A DNA stretch of 64,000 nucleotides, taken from the NCBI RefSeq assembly GCF_022458985.1, contig NC_061774.1:10034616-10098615 (forward strand), given 5' to 3'. Shown piece by piece: positions 49,601 to 61,237 of the stretch (its first letter is position 1; each line of letters begins with the position of its first letter). A model generated the notes under the pieces. It worked only from the letters and a program-made list of their open reading frames with translations, made no database searches and had not been told where the DNA came from. A program made the translations under genes and the position numbers. The DNA is from Mugil cephalus. Taxonomy: Eukaryota; Chordata; Actinopteri; Mugiliformes; Mugilidae.

Positions 49601-50616
49601 AACAGTGATGTGGTAATTTGAAGCAAGCGTTTGACGCCTTCAGGTCCGTTTCTACCGCATTTCCTTGAGGCAGCAACCTTCTTTGAATATTTGTAGCGCC
49701 GTATTGCATAATTGGCTAAATGTCTTCGTCACAGCTTCTGACCCAATCTTTCAATCAAACAGATCCAAGCACACGCAGGATGAGAGAGCTTCTGATGAGA
49801 GGCTACTAATCAGCAGGTCATTACGACAGGGCAGGCACTTTGAACAGCTCCAGATGCACACACACCGTGCAACCACAAATTCAGCATTCAGTTTCCTAGC
49901 AACTGGGTTTCTCAAAGGCCTAACTGTGTTTAAACATCTAGATGTGCAGGGTTTGAGGAAATGAAGGATGAGGTGGACCAGAGAGGTCGGCCTCTGCGTG
50001 GAGGAGACGGAATTAATAGAGAAGGGACAGGCGGCACACTTCCTCACTGTCCCCACGCACACAAACACACACACGCCAAGACCATCACTGTGACTCTACA
50101 TTACTTTATAAAGATGTAATCTTACGACTCTTGACCGATTTAAAACAACAACAACAAAAAGAAACAGTCTACTCAAATGACTTGAAAGCATATCACAGTA
50201 CACAAATGTCTCACCAGATTTGGAGACACTTTCATTGTGGTTGTCTTCCTTTGGCTGGAGGAGCTCTCTCTTGGACAGGAAGACGCTGTGATCCACAGTT
50301 GGGCCAAATGAGCCTAAAGAGAAGAATCAAATGAATAAAAACCGTTATACTGTATTAATGGTTGATGCAGTACAATTACATTTAGAACAACCTTTCCATA
50401 ACTTGCACAAATATTGAAATAACCCTTTAAATAACTAACATTAAATAGAAAACACGTGTAACGAAGAACATTTTGATGTTTTGTTGTTTTTTTTCCTTGA
50501 GACGCACCTGTAACATGATTGATGTGAAAGACCCAGGCGGCTGCCAGCAGACCGACTCCACAGACGCAGAACCGGGGGAGGAGTCGCGTCTGCCTCGGTC
50601 TCCTCGGAGCCCTCAT
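40625..50616 (-). CDS. K+-dependent Na+/Ca2+ exchanger (SLC24/NCKX family, NCKX3/4-like)
   Basis: Seventeen minus-strand exons: 50508-50616, 50215-50313, 48713-48789, 48534-48608, 47771-47855, 46625-46728, 46470-46544, 45439-45464, 45298-45351, 45076-45212, 44643-44812, 43822-44095, 42869-43035, 42666-42780, 42126-42238, 40971-41036, 40625-40735. Every phase fits; the total is 618 residues. NCKX proteins extrude Ca2+ with K+ in exchange for Na+ at the plasma membrane. The first exon gives a basic start and a hydrophobic signal-like segment. Alpha-1 repeat, about residues 120-183: [20 protein letters not shown], then [21 protein letters not shown] long cytoplasmic loop with an acidic [14 protein letters not shown] run fills about 338-428. 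Alpha-2 repeat, about 485-560: [20 protein letters not shown], then [20 protein letters not shown]. The end, [12 protein letters not shown] to GFERL, is family-typical. It appears whole. The paralogue is unsettled: SLC24A3/A4-like is most likely. One exon is only 26 bases. Confidence 0.85.
41540..41960. mobile_element. Degenerate LINE 3'-end fragment
   Basis: It begins with TACTTCCTGAGAAGGCTGAG and continues with words such as CTCAACAACACATGCATTTA and CAGACTCTTCAG, ending in a T-rich segment with CTTGTATGGACTAAACTG. The order resembles the 3' end of fish LINEs whose coding part runs FFLRRL. It is short and decayed, and lies in the SLC24 intron between exons 15 and 16. Confidence 0.4.
43383..43686. 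mobile_element. Miniature inverted-repeat element in SLC24 intron 12
   Basis: The left end contains GTCCTCATATGGGGACAT. The right end, GGGTCCACATATGAGGACAT, is an imperfect inverse of it. The interior is AT-rich without coding sequence. The total is about 300 bases, consistent with a small non-autonomous DNA element. Confidence 0.5.
44152..44169. repeat. (GA)n microsatellite
   Basis: A run of about nine GA dinucleotides beside exon 12 of the SLC24 gene, upstream of its 3' splice site on the minus strand. Confidence 0.85.
48204..48400. mobile_element. Penelope-like element terminal fragment
   Basis: It contains GGCAACTGGACTTGTTGAG, GAAGACGTTTCTCCGCTCAT and AGCTTCTTCAGTTC, the same end sequence that bounds the Penelope-like relic at 20876-22118, here as an isolated terminal piece without reverse-transcriptase sequence. 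It lies in the SLC24 intron between exons 4 and 5. Family assignment is by similarity to the copy in this window. Confidence 0.55.
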
Positions 50617-52114
50617 CCCGCCAGCCGCCGCCGCCGCCGCCGCTCGTCGGCTCCCCGCTCAGAACATGTCGTCGCTCCTCCTCACTCCTCCTCCGGTCCG
50701 GATCCCTCCTCGCAGACTGGATCAAACTGGCCTCTCGCTCTCTCTTATTCTGATTTATCGCCCTTCAGCTGCTCTGGCTCGGGTCTCCATCCGCAAAACA
50801 GATCGCAGCAGAAGAGGCTCGGCCTGTCATCAGCATCTCACGCCGCCTCCAGCAGCAGTCACCCGGGGAGCACCGGCGGCGAGCAGCCTCCTAGAAAACA
50901 GATAATCGATCAGCAGCCGGCGCCTTAACACCCAAGATCTGGACAAGACCGTCCTCACATCCCTCTGCTCTCGGTCTGATCTACTGTTTACGGCTCTCCC
51001 GTCCAGGAGGGGGGTGTTTTCCTGGGCTCAGGCTGGAGAGCCTTCAACTGGGTGGGGCGACTGGAGAGAAAGAAACGATACGAAGGAATCAACATCCCTT
51101 GAAATGTGATTTCAGTCACATGCACTGGGAACCATTTTCTGAGGGAGGAAAGCGACTAAATAGCTTCACGTATTATACCGCTGTATTTCACACTGGTGCA
51201 ACAAGTTTTAGTAAATTAAAAGAAACCAGTTTTAACATATTTTTTGTTCAGTTATTTGATGTGGGAGAGCATGATCTTGAACTGGAGCTCATAATTAAAT
51301 ACAGAATAGTGACTCGTTTTCCTTTAAGTTCTGACCTGAAGGATGAAATTCAGAATTAAATTTTTTTCCCTCAGGATTCTGATTCTAGTAGACAACATTC
51401 AATTTAGACCGCCATTAAATTCAGAACATTTTTAGTTCAAAGTCAGTCTTGTGTAATATCCTTAAACTGAAGCTAGAATTCTGATTTTAAACTCTTTTAA
51501 ACTTAAATTCTCTGTTCTGAATTAAGCTTAGAACTCAATCCAAATACTATATTTCCTATTTTGATCTGTGAATTTAATTCAGGAGTGCATTTTCCTCAGC
51601 ATTCCTACTTTAAACTCAACTTTAAATTCAGAATAGTTTGCACACAGAATTGTGAATCAAGACAATAACTTTGAATTTGGACAATTTAGTTCAAAGTCAC
51701 CGTTCAGATTTTCTTACCTCAGAGCTTTCAGTAGTTTAGTAGTCGGTATTATGAGTTTAACCCACAATATCAACATGTTAATCAATGTTCCCGATAGGCA
51801 CAACTAGAAAAAGCCTGTGACATCTTGTTGTGTTAACCCACAAAAGTATTACATCATAAGACCAGACCTGTGAACATTTTTTATTTTAATTTCATCTAAA
51901 GTATTTCAAAGAATCTCTTATTGTTTAAATGTCAGAGAGACAGACAGAACACAGCTGGCAAAATTCATTACACTGTCACAGGTTACACTTGGTCCTGTGT
52001 AAAATTATCTGTAATAAAATAATAACTTCTGTGTACACAACAAAGACAACTACAAATGTCTCAAATAATATTGCAGATGAATGGAGTGAACATGTTTAAA
52101 GGGGGGTGTTAAGG
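50617..52114. other. SLC24 5' flank and 3' flank of the KASH-like gene
   Basis: The GC-rich 50617-50940 stretch, with GCC repeats near 50625, is the likely SLC24 promoter and 5' UTR. The sequence to 52114 is AT-rich. It includes a run of GAATT/TTCAGA-rich words at about 51330-51720 that looks low-complexity, and the presumed 3' UTR of the KASH-like gene, with a minus-strand AATAAA at 51880-51885. No gene is seen. Confidence 0.45.
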
Positions 52115-55100
52115 TTAGATGGGAGGTAAGGCTCCGTAGTGGACGCTGCAGTAGGGCCGGAACATCAAGCGAGCATTGTTCCACCAAGTGTCGAAGGAAA
52201 ACAAGTCAGAGTTTCTTCCACAGTTTCCTGAAGCCATGAAGGTCAAGACAGCGAGAATGAAGATGCACAGCACAAAGAGCCAAGGTCTCTGGGAAGCTAG
52301 CTCCGATTTATCTGCACAACTTAGACAAGAGAAAGTCCAGAGGTGCAACAATGAGCGAGGGAATGTGAAGAAGAAATAAAACATAGAAAAGCAATGCAAG
52401 ATAGAAAATGCTGGATATACTGCAGAAAATAAAGTCTACCAGAGATTTGTTTTACCTTTTGGTCTGAAGAACAACTGTGAGACTTTGAGGTTCCAGCAGC
52501 TCTTCAGCCTCAGTTTCCTCCTGCAGACACGAAGTACATAACTTACCTCATGATTTTCTACATTTACAGCTACAATTACAAAGCTGCTTTCTGACAGACA
52601 GACTTTCAATCTGTGGCACACATTGGAAGTATTGAATAATTACATATTGACACACTCAATTGCCACTTGCAATGCAACTTGCAATGCAACTGTTCTGGTA
52701 ACAACTGTGTATTTTAGGATCTTTCCAGTTTACAAGTCGTAACACATGAGTGTCATACGTGTCTCAGATCTGTGACGTGTGTGAAGCTGTTTTCAGCTGC
52801 AGAGGCCAGTAGCTTAATTTCCTCTGCAAAGGACAGAGGGGGGCAGAACGATCCTTCCTTCTCTCTCATCAGGTCATTCACAGCAGCACTAGAAACAAAC
52901 ATGGACACACAGCACAGTCTGAGTGAATGTAATATACTATATGCTGTATGTTTACACATATGTTCATCTGAAGCGAGAGGATTTGAGTGTCTGGGTTACA
53001 ATGAAGCCTCAGCGAGTTTGTCCTCTAACTGCTTCTTCAGCTCCTGGTTTGTCAGCCTGAGGTCCTGGAGCAGAGAGACAGGATCAAACTGAGTGAATAC
53101 TGTGCATGTAAACAGGAATATTTGCTGCCAGGAGCCAGTTTCATCAAACAGATTGTGAGTATTTAGAGGTTACGAAGACTCTAAATATCCTTTCTGCCAA
53201 GCAAACATGTAGAGTTTGTGGCCCTGACATTAATAGTTCCCTTTAAAGGGGCATTTCTTAATGACATTTTAAACAGTGCAAATTAAGTCCCTTGATATTT
53301 TTAGTCTCCCTCTTAGTCTCAGCTTAGCCTTAGTTATCCAAACAAGTCAAGTCAGGACAAACAAGTACCCAAATGTAAGAATACACCTTTGGGTTCACAG
53401 ATCCTGCAGGTCTAGTGCATGTCAGGATCTGCAGTTCCCTGAATGACTTGAAAAACAAATCTGAAACACTTTTTTGGAATAAAAAAAAAGAAAGTACAAA
53501 ATTCATTCTTGTACAAAATCAATATTATTTTCAACAGCTAATTTCTAATTTCTCCATTAATGGCAATTGTACAGGAGGGGATTTTATGTAATCCAGATGT
53601 TTAAAATATATCAAGGCTTAAAGTTTCACATAACTGAGGATGTGTCTGCTAGTTGTCTTCCTTCATCACCTCTTAACCTATTTCTGAATTCATTCTGAGT
53701 CAGGTGGTGTTATAGACTGCTTTGTTTTTACATAGCACCTACAGACACATCTACCTATTCGCTCACATAAACATGCACACGTTCAGCATTTGGGGGTTCA
53801 GTGTCTTGCTCAAGGACACTTCGGCATGTGGCACATTCAAACCGCTAACAATCTGGTTTGTGGACATCCCACTCTACCTACTGAGCCACAGCCGCCCTGT
53901 TTATTGATAAAATAAATAAGGAGTTACATGAACTGTTAAGAATACTGTCTGCACTGTCTGCTAAAATACCTTTTTTGGATACTTCTGGTTAGATACTGTA
54001 CTTCATTGGCTCTGTACTTACATTCTGCACAGTGACAACAACATTGAATCTAATCTAAAATGCATACAACCCAAGCAAACACTGAAGTAAGAAGACATGT
54101 TTTAACAATAACGGATAAGAACATCTTTACCTTGATGACGTCAGAAAACTCTTCTACAGTTTCCTCGAAATGCTGTAACTGCAGGTTTTTCTATGGCAAT
54201 CACATGTAAAATAAGATATGCAGAAAATAAAAGATAAGGAACAGTAATCATGTTCATTTGGAATTACATAAAGATCAATAATAGCCTCATACTGATGTAT
54301 CTGTGCTCCTACCTGATGAATCACCTCATCTTTATGCTGCAGCTCGTACTGAACCTCTTCCATCCCAAACTAAGGAAACACACGTCGTAACGTTAACTGA
54401 TGCCCCTCACCGAATAATCCAATAAAGAGAGAAATGATAGAATTCATGGCGTTACCTCAAAGTCATGAAGTGAAACCTTGAAATTGCTCAAGCTGATCTT
54501 GTCCTGGTCTCTCTCTTGCTGGAGGCTTGTGAGCTGAAACACAAAAGCAGTTGTCACACAACTGGTAAACAAGATGCACAATCATCCTGGTAAAGCTGTG
54601 ACAGCTGTAATAAATGATGCCAAGTTAAATTTTCTAAGTGAAAAGTAACACATATCCACCTCTGCATTTAGTTTCTTATTTTGTTCCTTCAACTTGATGG
54701 ATTCTGTCTCCTGCACAAAAACAGAGCAACAGTTTAGTGACACCTACAATGAATGTCACAGCATAGCTACATAGTTCCTTGTTATTAAGTTGTATGTATA
54801 ATCAAATAATTCTTCTGTTTAACACACCAGCATCTGAATCTTTTTTTCGCTGCATCTTTTTACGCTGTGGTCATTCGCTTGGGCGGACCAGCAAGGCTCT
54901 GCTTCAACCTGTTGTGCTTTGTTGATGAACATCTCCAGGCTGCAGACACACAAATGCAACAACTCAGATTCTGAATATTTTCCCATCACAAGCATGAAAG
55001 TGAAGAAAAAACAGGTAGTTACAATAACATTTAAAATTTAAACAGGAAAGGGTTATGTCTGTAGTAGGTGTCAGAGTTATAGATAAGTGAATATCTAACC

Positions 55101-55694
55101 ACGAGAACACAGACGACCATAATAACTATTTTATAAATAAAAGGTTTAATACATAAATATCTAAACCTTGACAGCTAAAAAATATAGTGGATGTTTTTAT
55201 TAGATCCTAAACCAGAATCATGAGCACTGCTGTTGTCTTCAGGGCTAGACATGTATTTATTTTGCAGCAGATTGTATTGAGACATCCAGATCAACAGGCA
55301 TGAACCAATAAATCATGGTCCACAGGGAGCATGTGCAGTGTTTCAGGCAGCAGTCGGTGAAGCGACCTTTCTGCCTGCTGTGCCGGGTAGCAATAATGAG
55401 ACAATTAACCCAACTCTTTCACTTGTTTTCTGAGCATGGCATTCTCTGAGCGCAGCAACGCCATGTCATCATCTGCAACATCCAGCCAGGTCCTCATCTC
55501 AGCATTCAGGTCTCTCAGGTGACTCTGACTGTAGTCCAGCTCAGCTATTTTCTCGAGCATTTCCTGCAGTGACCTGGAAACACGCACACACACCAGAAAA
55601 TATACCGTACATGAATCAACAATAAATAAATAAATAAACGTGTGTGTGTTTTATTGGCGAGCATCACTTACATATTGTCCTCTATGACATCCAT
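52115..55694 (-). CDS. Tail-anchored coiled-coil protein with KASH-like C-terminus (KASH5/LRMP-like)
   Basis: Eleven minus-strand exons: 55672-55694, 55410-55573, 54828-54970, 54660-54710, 54456-54533, 54313-54369, 54131-54190, 53000-53064, 52759-52888, 52456-52520 and 52115-52319 (stop at 52115). Phases fit throughout, giving 346 residues from MDVIEDNMSLQEMLEKIAEL. Residues 10 to about 230 are rich in coiled-coil heptads, for example QELKKQLEDKLAEASF. SFAEEIKLLASAAE follows, then one hydrophobic helix near residues 290-310 (PWLFVLCIFILAVLTF), then a roughly 36-residue tail ending RPYCSVHYGALPPI. One terminal helix plus a short tail ending in prolines is the plan of KASH proteins, which bind SUN proteins in the nuclear envelope lumen; the ELRL-type coil and PPLSF-EEI block recall KASH5 or LRMP. 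It is shorter than either human protein, and no EF-hand region is seen. The start could be further upstream: the frame stays open about 25 codons 5' of this ATG. The donor after exon 2 (GTTAAT) is weak. Confidence 0.65.
53700..53905 (-). mobile_element. tRNA-headed SINE-like repeat
   Basis: Read on the minus strand, it opens GGGCGGCTGTGGCTCAGTAG then GTAGAGTGGG (tRNA A-box-like), and further on carries TTTGAATGTGCC and AGTGTCCTTGAGCAAGACAC. This order matches a common fish tRNA-derived SINE. It lies in the KASH-like gene intron between exons 7 and 8 and is diverged. Confidence 0.6.
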
Positions 55695-58600
55695 CCCACT
55701 GGGCTCCTGCTGGTTATCAATACACAGTCCATTTAATAAGGTAAAGGAGTGACACAGATTCTTAAAATATTAATTTAAAGTCTGCTAAAAGTATAAGTCG
55801 CTGAAGTACAAAAAAATGCTAAAAATGCTCAAGGCTAATTTAACATAATTTATTACGTTGCTGTTCCAACTCATTACCGGAAATGATATAGTTTAACATT
55901 AACGTTACAGGTTAACCGCTCTTTTCTGTAGGATTTCTTTTGAAAGCTAGTCAGTGTGGCATGGCTACTGACACGTAAGCGAGCTAAAACAAATACATGT
56001 ATTGTCATATAAAGATACTGACAGTTTAAAACTTGTTATTGTCAACGTCTATGTATTGATGCTAATATTAAGAGTAGTTCAAAGTAACTGAAGCTAAACT
56101 AGCTAATGTCAAGGACAATCTGAAGGGTCCGCAAGCTAAAATCAGGGTTCTCAAGTCTCACACGACACACGTGATGTTTCTCAGTCTGACAAGTGTTAAA
56201 AGTCGCCGCACATTAGTAACGTAGCCTTTATAAACAGAGATTAGTAATCTATAAAACTGATGAAGCGAAGACAAACTGCTCCGCTTCAACCAGTGACCAA
56301 TCAGAAAATAGAATTTCTCGTTGCCGGGTGAAATAGCAGCGCCGTAAATCAGCCTTGCACAAATGCGGACTTTGCGAAAAAAACTAAATTTATATATGCC
56401 AATATGCCAACTCTTTTTTATAGCTATATACACAAATCCCTCATTTAAGATAATTTAATTTTAATTTAATTTAAGACAAAACAAAGACATGCTAACTACC
56501 GTTAAATGACAGCGCAAGCTACCGTTAACTAGTGGGCTAAATTAGCATTACCTTAGTTACACAACTTACAATTTAACCAAGTCGTCAGAATAAAGTCTAA
56601 TATTGTTCTGCAGCTTGGTAAAGGTTAATTGATGTTAATTAATGACAGTTAACAATATCGAAGCCTTACCAGCAAGAATTTTTTTTTTCTCTAGCTCACA
56701 AAGCTATAGCAGCTGAACTGTAGACTTGCTAGTCTTGCTATATTAGGGAGGTTATTGTGCACCAGTTTACATTCAAATCTGTTAAAGAGATGAACAGTTG
56801 TTAACACCAACACACATAGACAATAATGTCTCTTTCACTTGTGAAATGTCAAAGTCTTGGAAAATTTCAGGATAGGGGATATGTTAATGTAATAGAGAGA
56901 TAAGAAATATAAGAAGATATAGGCTAGAGAAATTTCACACACAAGACAATGCTTTTAAAATGTCTCACCAGGTATTGGTTTAAGATAAATAATTGTAATG
57001 TTCAATTTAAAATAAATACCAACTAGAGATGTTTTATTGCTATTTATAGATGAGTACATTAAGTTATGTAGAAGTTCAATTTTTAGCAAAAATGTCAACA
57101 GAATTGAGATTCTTCAATCTTATTTTATACACTCGTATTTTGAGTACAACCTCCCTCTTTATCAAACTAAAGTCATTTCACTTTCTAAAATCTTGAATAC
57201 ACTTGGTCATCAGTTCTACATGATTAAGCCTGCATCTGAATGAAATCCTCAGATTTGACTGTTTTATCATGGTAGCAAGTGAAAATTATCTCCAAAGCAG
57301 AAAATACTTCTCCATGTTTAATTATCACAGCACTTCTTAAACCACAGTAATTTTCAGAGTACAAAATATACAACAATACAAATAAGATGTCAGTTATTCC
57401 CTTCACACATTTTATTCAAGCACTTTTAAATAGCAAAAGCAAACACAACATAGTGCGATCCAGATGAAACCGCAAAAAAAGAAAAGGCAGACATTTATGT
57501 TTAGCAAGAGCAAGAAATACTTTTGGTTATAATGTAAATTTAGTGGCATGTAAAAGCACCTGTCAAAATAAAGGCTTGTAATTTTGTAAACATTAAGGCA
57601 AGAACTAAAATCAAAAAGGTGCAAAAGAGAGGAAAAGAAGGATTGTTGGCAGTGTCCCAAATCCATATGACATGCTGACTTAAAGCTGGTGACAGGAGTA
57701 AATACACTCAAAACGTTGAGGTAAAAGTCCGTAAAATTAAATCTAAATTTTTCATCGATAAACTTAACTGGCGGTGAGATTCTCTGGTCACAAGCAGTCA
57801 GAGTTAGTGCTTTATAGAACGGTTAAGTGTCAGCAAAACGGCAATAATCAAGATGCTACAAAGATTAGCATACAGTATGCAATGTGTACAGTAGGTGTGT
57901 CTAAGGCCCAGTCATTGCTCAACTCCTTGACTGACTGAAAAATCAATGTAACATGGAGACAGACTGTTTGAATATAACATCCATACAGAACGTTAAAATA
58001 CTGTATCCATGTACTGATTCTGCTGGTTCTTTTCTTTGCAGCTTACATGATTGTTGTCATTGTGAACCTGATGTCAGTGCGATCCTATTTCCGCAGGACA
58101 CAACAATACCCAGTGAAAAGGTCAGAGTAATAAACTCAGCTGGAGCTCAGGAGTGGATGCAGACAAGTGGGAAAGCACATTGTGAGCCCAGCGGCTAAAA
58201 CACAGGAAAAAAATATGAAGCTAATGATTGTGTCTTTTATAATCCTGCGGTTTAATTAGGAACAGTATAAGTCACATTTGTATGACCTTAAGATCCAGGC
58301 AGCTTAAGCATTATGGGAAAACCCAGAATAATTAGCCATCATCAACACTCCCAAGAGCTCCACTGTCCACTGACTCATTGTCAGGGTTAAAAATTCTACA
58401 TTTTTCACAATCGATAAAATACATTCTTATTTCAGTGTTGTTTTTATAAACATATATTTTCAGTGCTCAGTATTCCAAAGTAACACTACTGATTTCTGTG
58501 TTAATATTCTGAGGCTGGGCTCAATAAGTGTACAGATTACCTTCCAAAGAATACCTTTGATTTCTTTTCCTGAATACAGCAAAATGCTACAGAGAAGATA

Positions 58601-58772
58601 CTGGCAGACAGTTATAACCAAAAACATCTTAAACAACCACACACTGTCATAGCTGCTTCCCAACCCAGGCTACCTCTTTTTGCACTGAGGCGATCATCCC
58701 TGCTGCTGCTCCTGATAACAATAACCATCGACACCAAAGTAAAGACACGAGGCCTGTTCAGGCTTCCAGCTG
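55695..58772. other. Spacer between the KASH-like gene and zdhhc24
   Basis: Mostly AT-rich sequence: upstream DNA or possible 5' non-coding exons of the KASH-like gene to about 56.7 kb, then AT-rich DNA, then the presumed zdhhc24 3' UTR back from 58772 to a minus-strand AATAAA at 57411-57416. No recognised repeats or genes. Open frames here (for example 57412-57711) show no homology I can name. Confidence 0.45.
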
Positions 58773-61237
58773 TTACCGGGTGGGTTCCAGTGAACCGGTG
58801 ACCTGGAAGCTTATCCCATCTCCAGGCAGATGTGACGGGATCAGCGGGCAGAGCCAGCAGAGGTACCAGCGAAGGCCCAGCGTGTCACGCAGGTTACCCA
58901 GGAGTCCCAGGTTGTAGGGTCGGCGAGATGAGTACCACTCCCTGGTGGTCTGACCCCGAAACAGCAAGAAAAGGTGGAAGAAAAAGAAGCCGGATACCAG
59001 CAGGAAACCCACCACACATGTGTCAGCGATGAAGGCAAAGGCAAAGGCACGTGCTGAGACCTGGCCTGAGGAGAGAAGAAACAGCAGCACTGATTATATC
59101 ACAGCCAGAGACATAAATCAAGGCTCGGAGTAATTAAGTATTCGAAATTGATGTCTGGGATCTGTCTCAGCACAATCCAATGAACCAGTAGAGGCATGAG
59201 GATAGAATCCTTTTCTATTAGATTATAAAGAGGAGCTCCAGGGTTCGTCAGTGTCTGTCAAATTAAAGTTTAGCCAAAATGTGTGTAGTGTGTATTTAAA
59301 TAGTGTAAATTTAATGCAAAAAATGTCTTTAAAGCGACTTCTATAAGGGCTGCTTTTCTCCAGTCCGTTTTCATTACTTAGCATCCTTTTTTCTGAAATA
59401 GTTACGTCTCAAAATGCAAAATCCAGATTGTAAACATCTTGAAAAAGCAGCAGGTCACCACTTCCTATACTGAAATTCTGCTTATTAATGACAGTAATAT
59501 CAAGTAATACAGGTGTAAAACATCTAGTCTGTTAATTAATGACCAAGTCTCTGTCACTAATTTAAAGTTCATGGATTAGATCCAACTTTTCATTGTGTGC
59601 CATCTGAGTAACTCTAGGTGATCAAAAGTACCACGACTGTTAAGAATAGACACAAAATATGGCACAACGAGATGTGAGAAACCCGACTGTACCTGACACA
59701 AGCATGATCCAGGGTATGAGCAGCAGCAGGATGCTGTGCACCGTCACCCCCTCCTTCAGTATGACGATGAAGACCTCTGCATTCATCAGCGTGGCGTACA
59801 GGAGCCCCGACCACATGAACAACAGGCAGCTCAGGAAGAAGCGGTAATTGCGGAAGCCCACGCACTGGCCAAAGAAGACGCAGTGGTGATCCCGCCGCAG
59901 GATGCACACCTTGCAGTCGTAGCAGTGGGAGCAGCGGGGAGGGGTGTGCGTCTCACATGTGTAACAGTACCTGCGTGAAAAAACAAGGACAACATTTCAA
60001 AATCACTTTATTGACGCTTGCAGGGACATCACTGATGATAAGACAATTTAATTCATCCGAATTAGACATGAAAACCATCAGATATATAAACATGAAGTCT
60101 AGAAAGACATTAACACTGTAAAAAAACCTATCCGCTGTTTTAGTCGACACTAAATCTTTCCCTGCTTACATATAATAAACAACGTCCTGTCCCTACCCTA
60201 CCTCATTTACATGCTCGCTGAGATTATCCTTCCAATGCAAAACTATTTCACTAACAAAATAACCAAGATGATATTGAGTGTTTTCTCTTGGTTCATTTCA
60301 TTCCCATTTTTTACCATTTTATTTTCCTTACTAACAAAAAAAAAGCAACTTTGACAAAAAAAAAAAAAGGGGAGACAACTTTCCACAATAATTTACAATC
60401 TCGCTGCAGAGATTTTTAGGAGGTCATGTTCCTGGTCATTCTCATAAAGGAGCAACAGGTTTATTTTATTGACGCCACTTTGAGCACAGGAGCAGTAACA
60501 TGCTGCAACATGAAACCACCTATACCCATACAAATCCCAGAATGATATCCAGACTGTAATGTCATATATGTTTTTCCATAATAACAGTAATATTGCGATA
60601 ATACGAAAATGATTTTCATTTCTCTTCAAATGACAAAGTTATTAAAGTTTACTGTGCTGGATAGGCACTAATACAGAATAACTACAAGGATAAATATTTA
60701 ATAACATTAGCAAACTTCCAGGTGATGATATCAATTGGGAAATGCTTTTTCACAAAACCGCATTGTGGGAAGTGTAATGTTTTTTCTTATTCATAGTAGG
60801 TATACTGAATTAGACACACAGGGTGTAGATGACTGTGTCCACATATTGTGCTGAATAATCACTACACAACGTAAAGGGTTACAGTAGAAGTTTAGTTTAG
60901 ATGACCACTGCCTCCAGCTGCTTGCTCCTTACCTCCACCCCTGGCCCATGCCTTCTCCTCCCAGGAACACCCCCTTGATGCTGGGGCTGGTCCTGACGAA
61001 GAGCATGGCGTTCCAGCAGATGTTGAGCAGCATGAAGTACTGGGCCAGCAGGTGGATCATCTTCCACCAGGAAGACCACTCCGTCTTCTTCTGGTCTGCC
61101 TCCAGCGGAGCCTCGACGATCACCAGGTAGCTCACCTCCGCGGTGATGGAGAACACCAGGAATGTGTTGAGGACCACGGGGAGATGGTGGAACAGCTTCT
61201 CCGTCCTGCAGAACGCTTTGCTGGCAAAACTCGTCAT
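58773..61237 (-). CDS. zdhhc24: Probable palmitoyltransferase ZDHHC24
   Basis: Three minus-strand exons: 60933-61237 (ATG at 61237), 59693-59970 and 58773-59065 (TAA at 58773), in phase, giving 291 residues (human about 284). DHHC proteins transfer palmitate to cysteines of cytoplasmic proteins through a membrane-embedded zinc-finger catalytic domain. The cysteine-rich domain is complete: from YCYTCETHTPPRCSHC to CKVCILRRDHHC, with the DHHC tetrad at about residues 129-132 and CVGFRNYRFFL after it. Hydrophobic segments lie before (LVIVEAPLE region, AQYFMLLNICWNAMLF) and after (LLLLIPWIMLVSG, FIADTCVVGFLLVSGFFFF). The ends SIKGVFLGGEGMGQGW and LPGDGISFQ match ZDHHC24. It appears intact. It is divergent from the coiled-coil gene at 62465, with about 1.2 kb between start codons, so promoters may be close. 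Confidence 0.93.

Noticed and set aside
53700-53905. tRNA gene
   Set aside because: The box-like words belong to a diverged SINE; no complete cloverleaf or anticodon stem can be drawn.
59614-59907. Alternative 97-codon frame over zdhhc24 exon 2
   Set aside because: It is an out-of-frame shadow; the frame carrying the DHHC tetrad and matching splice phases is the real one.
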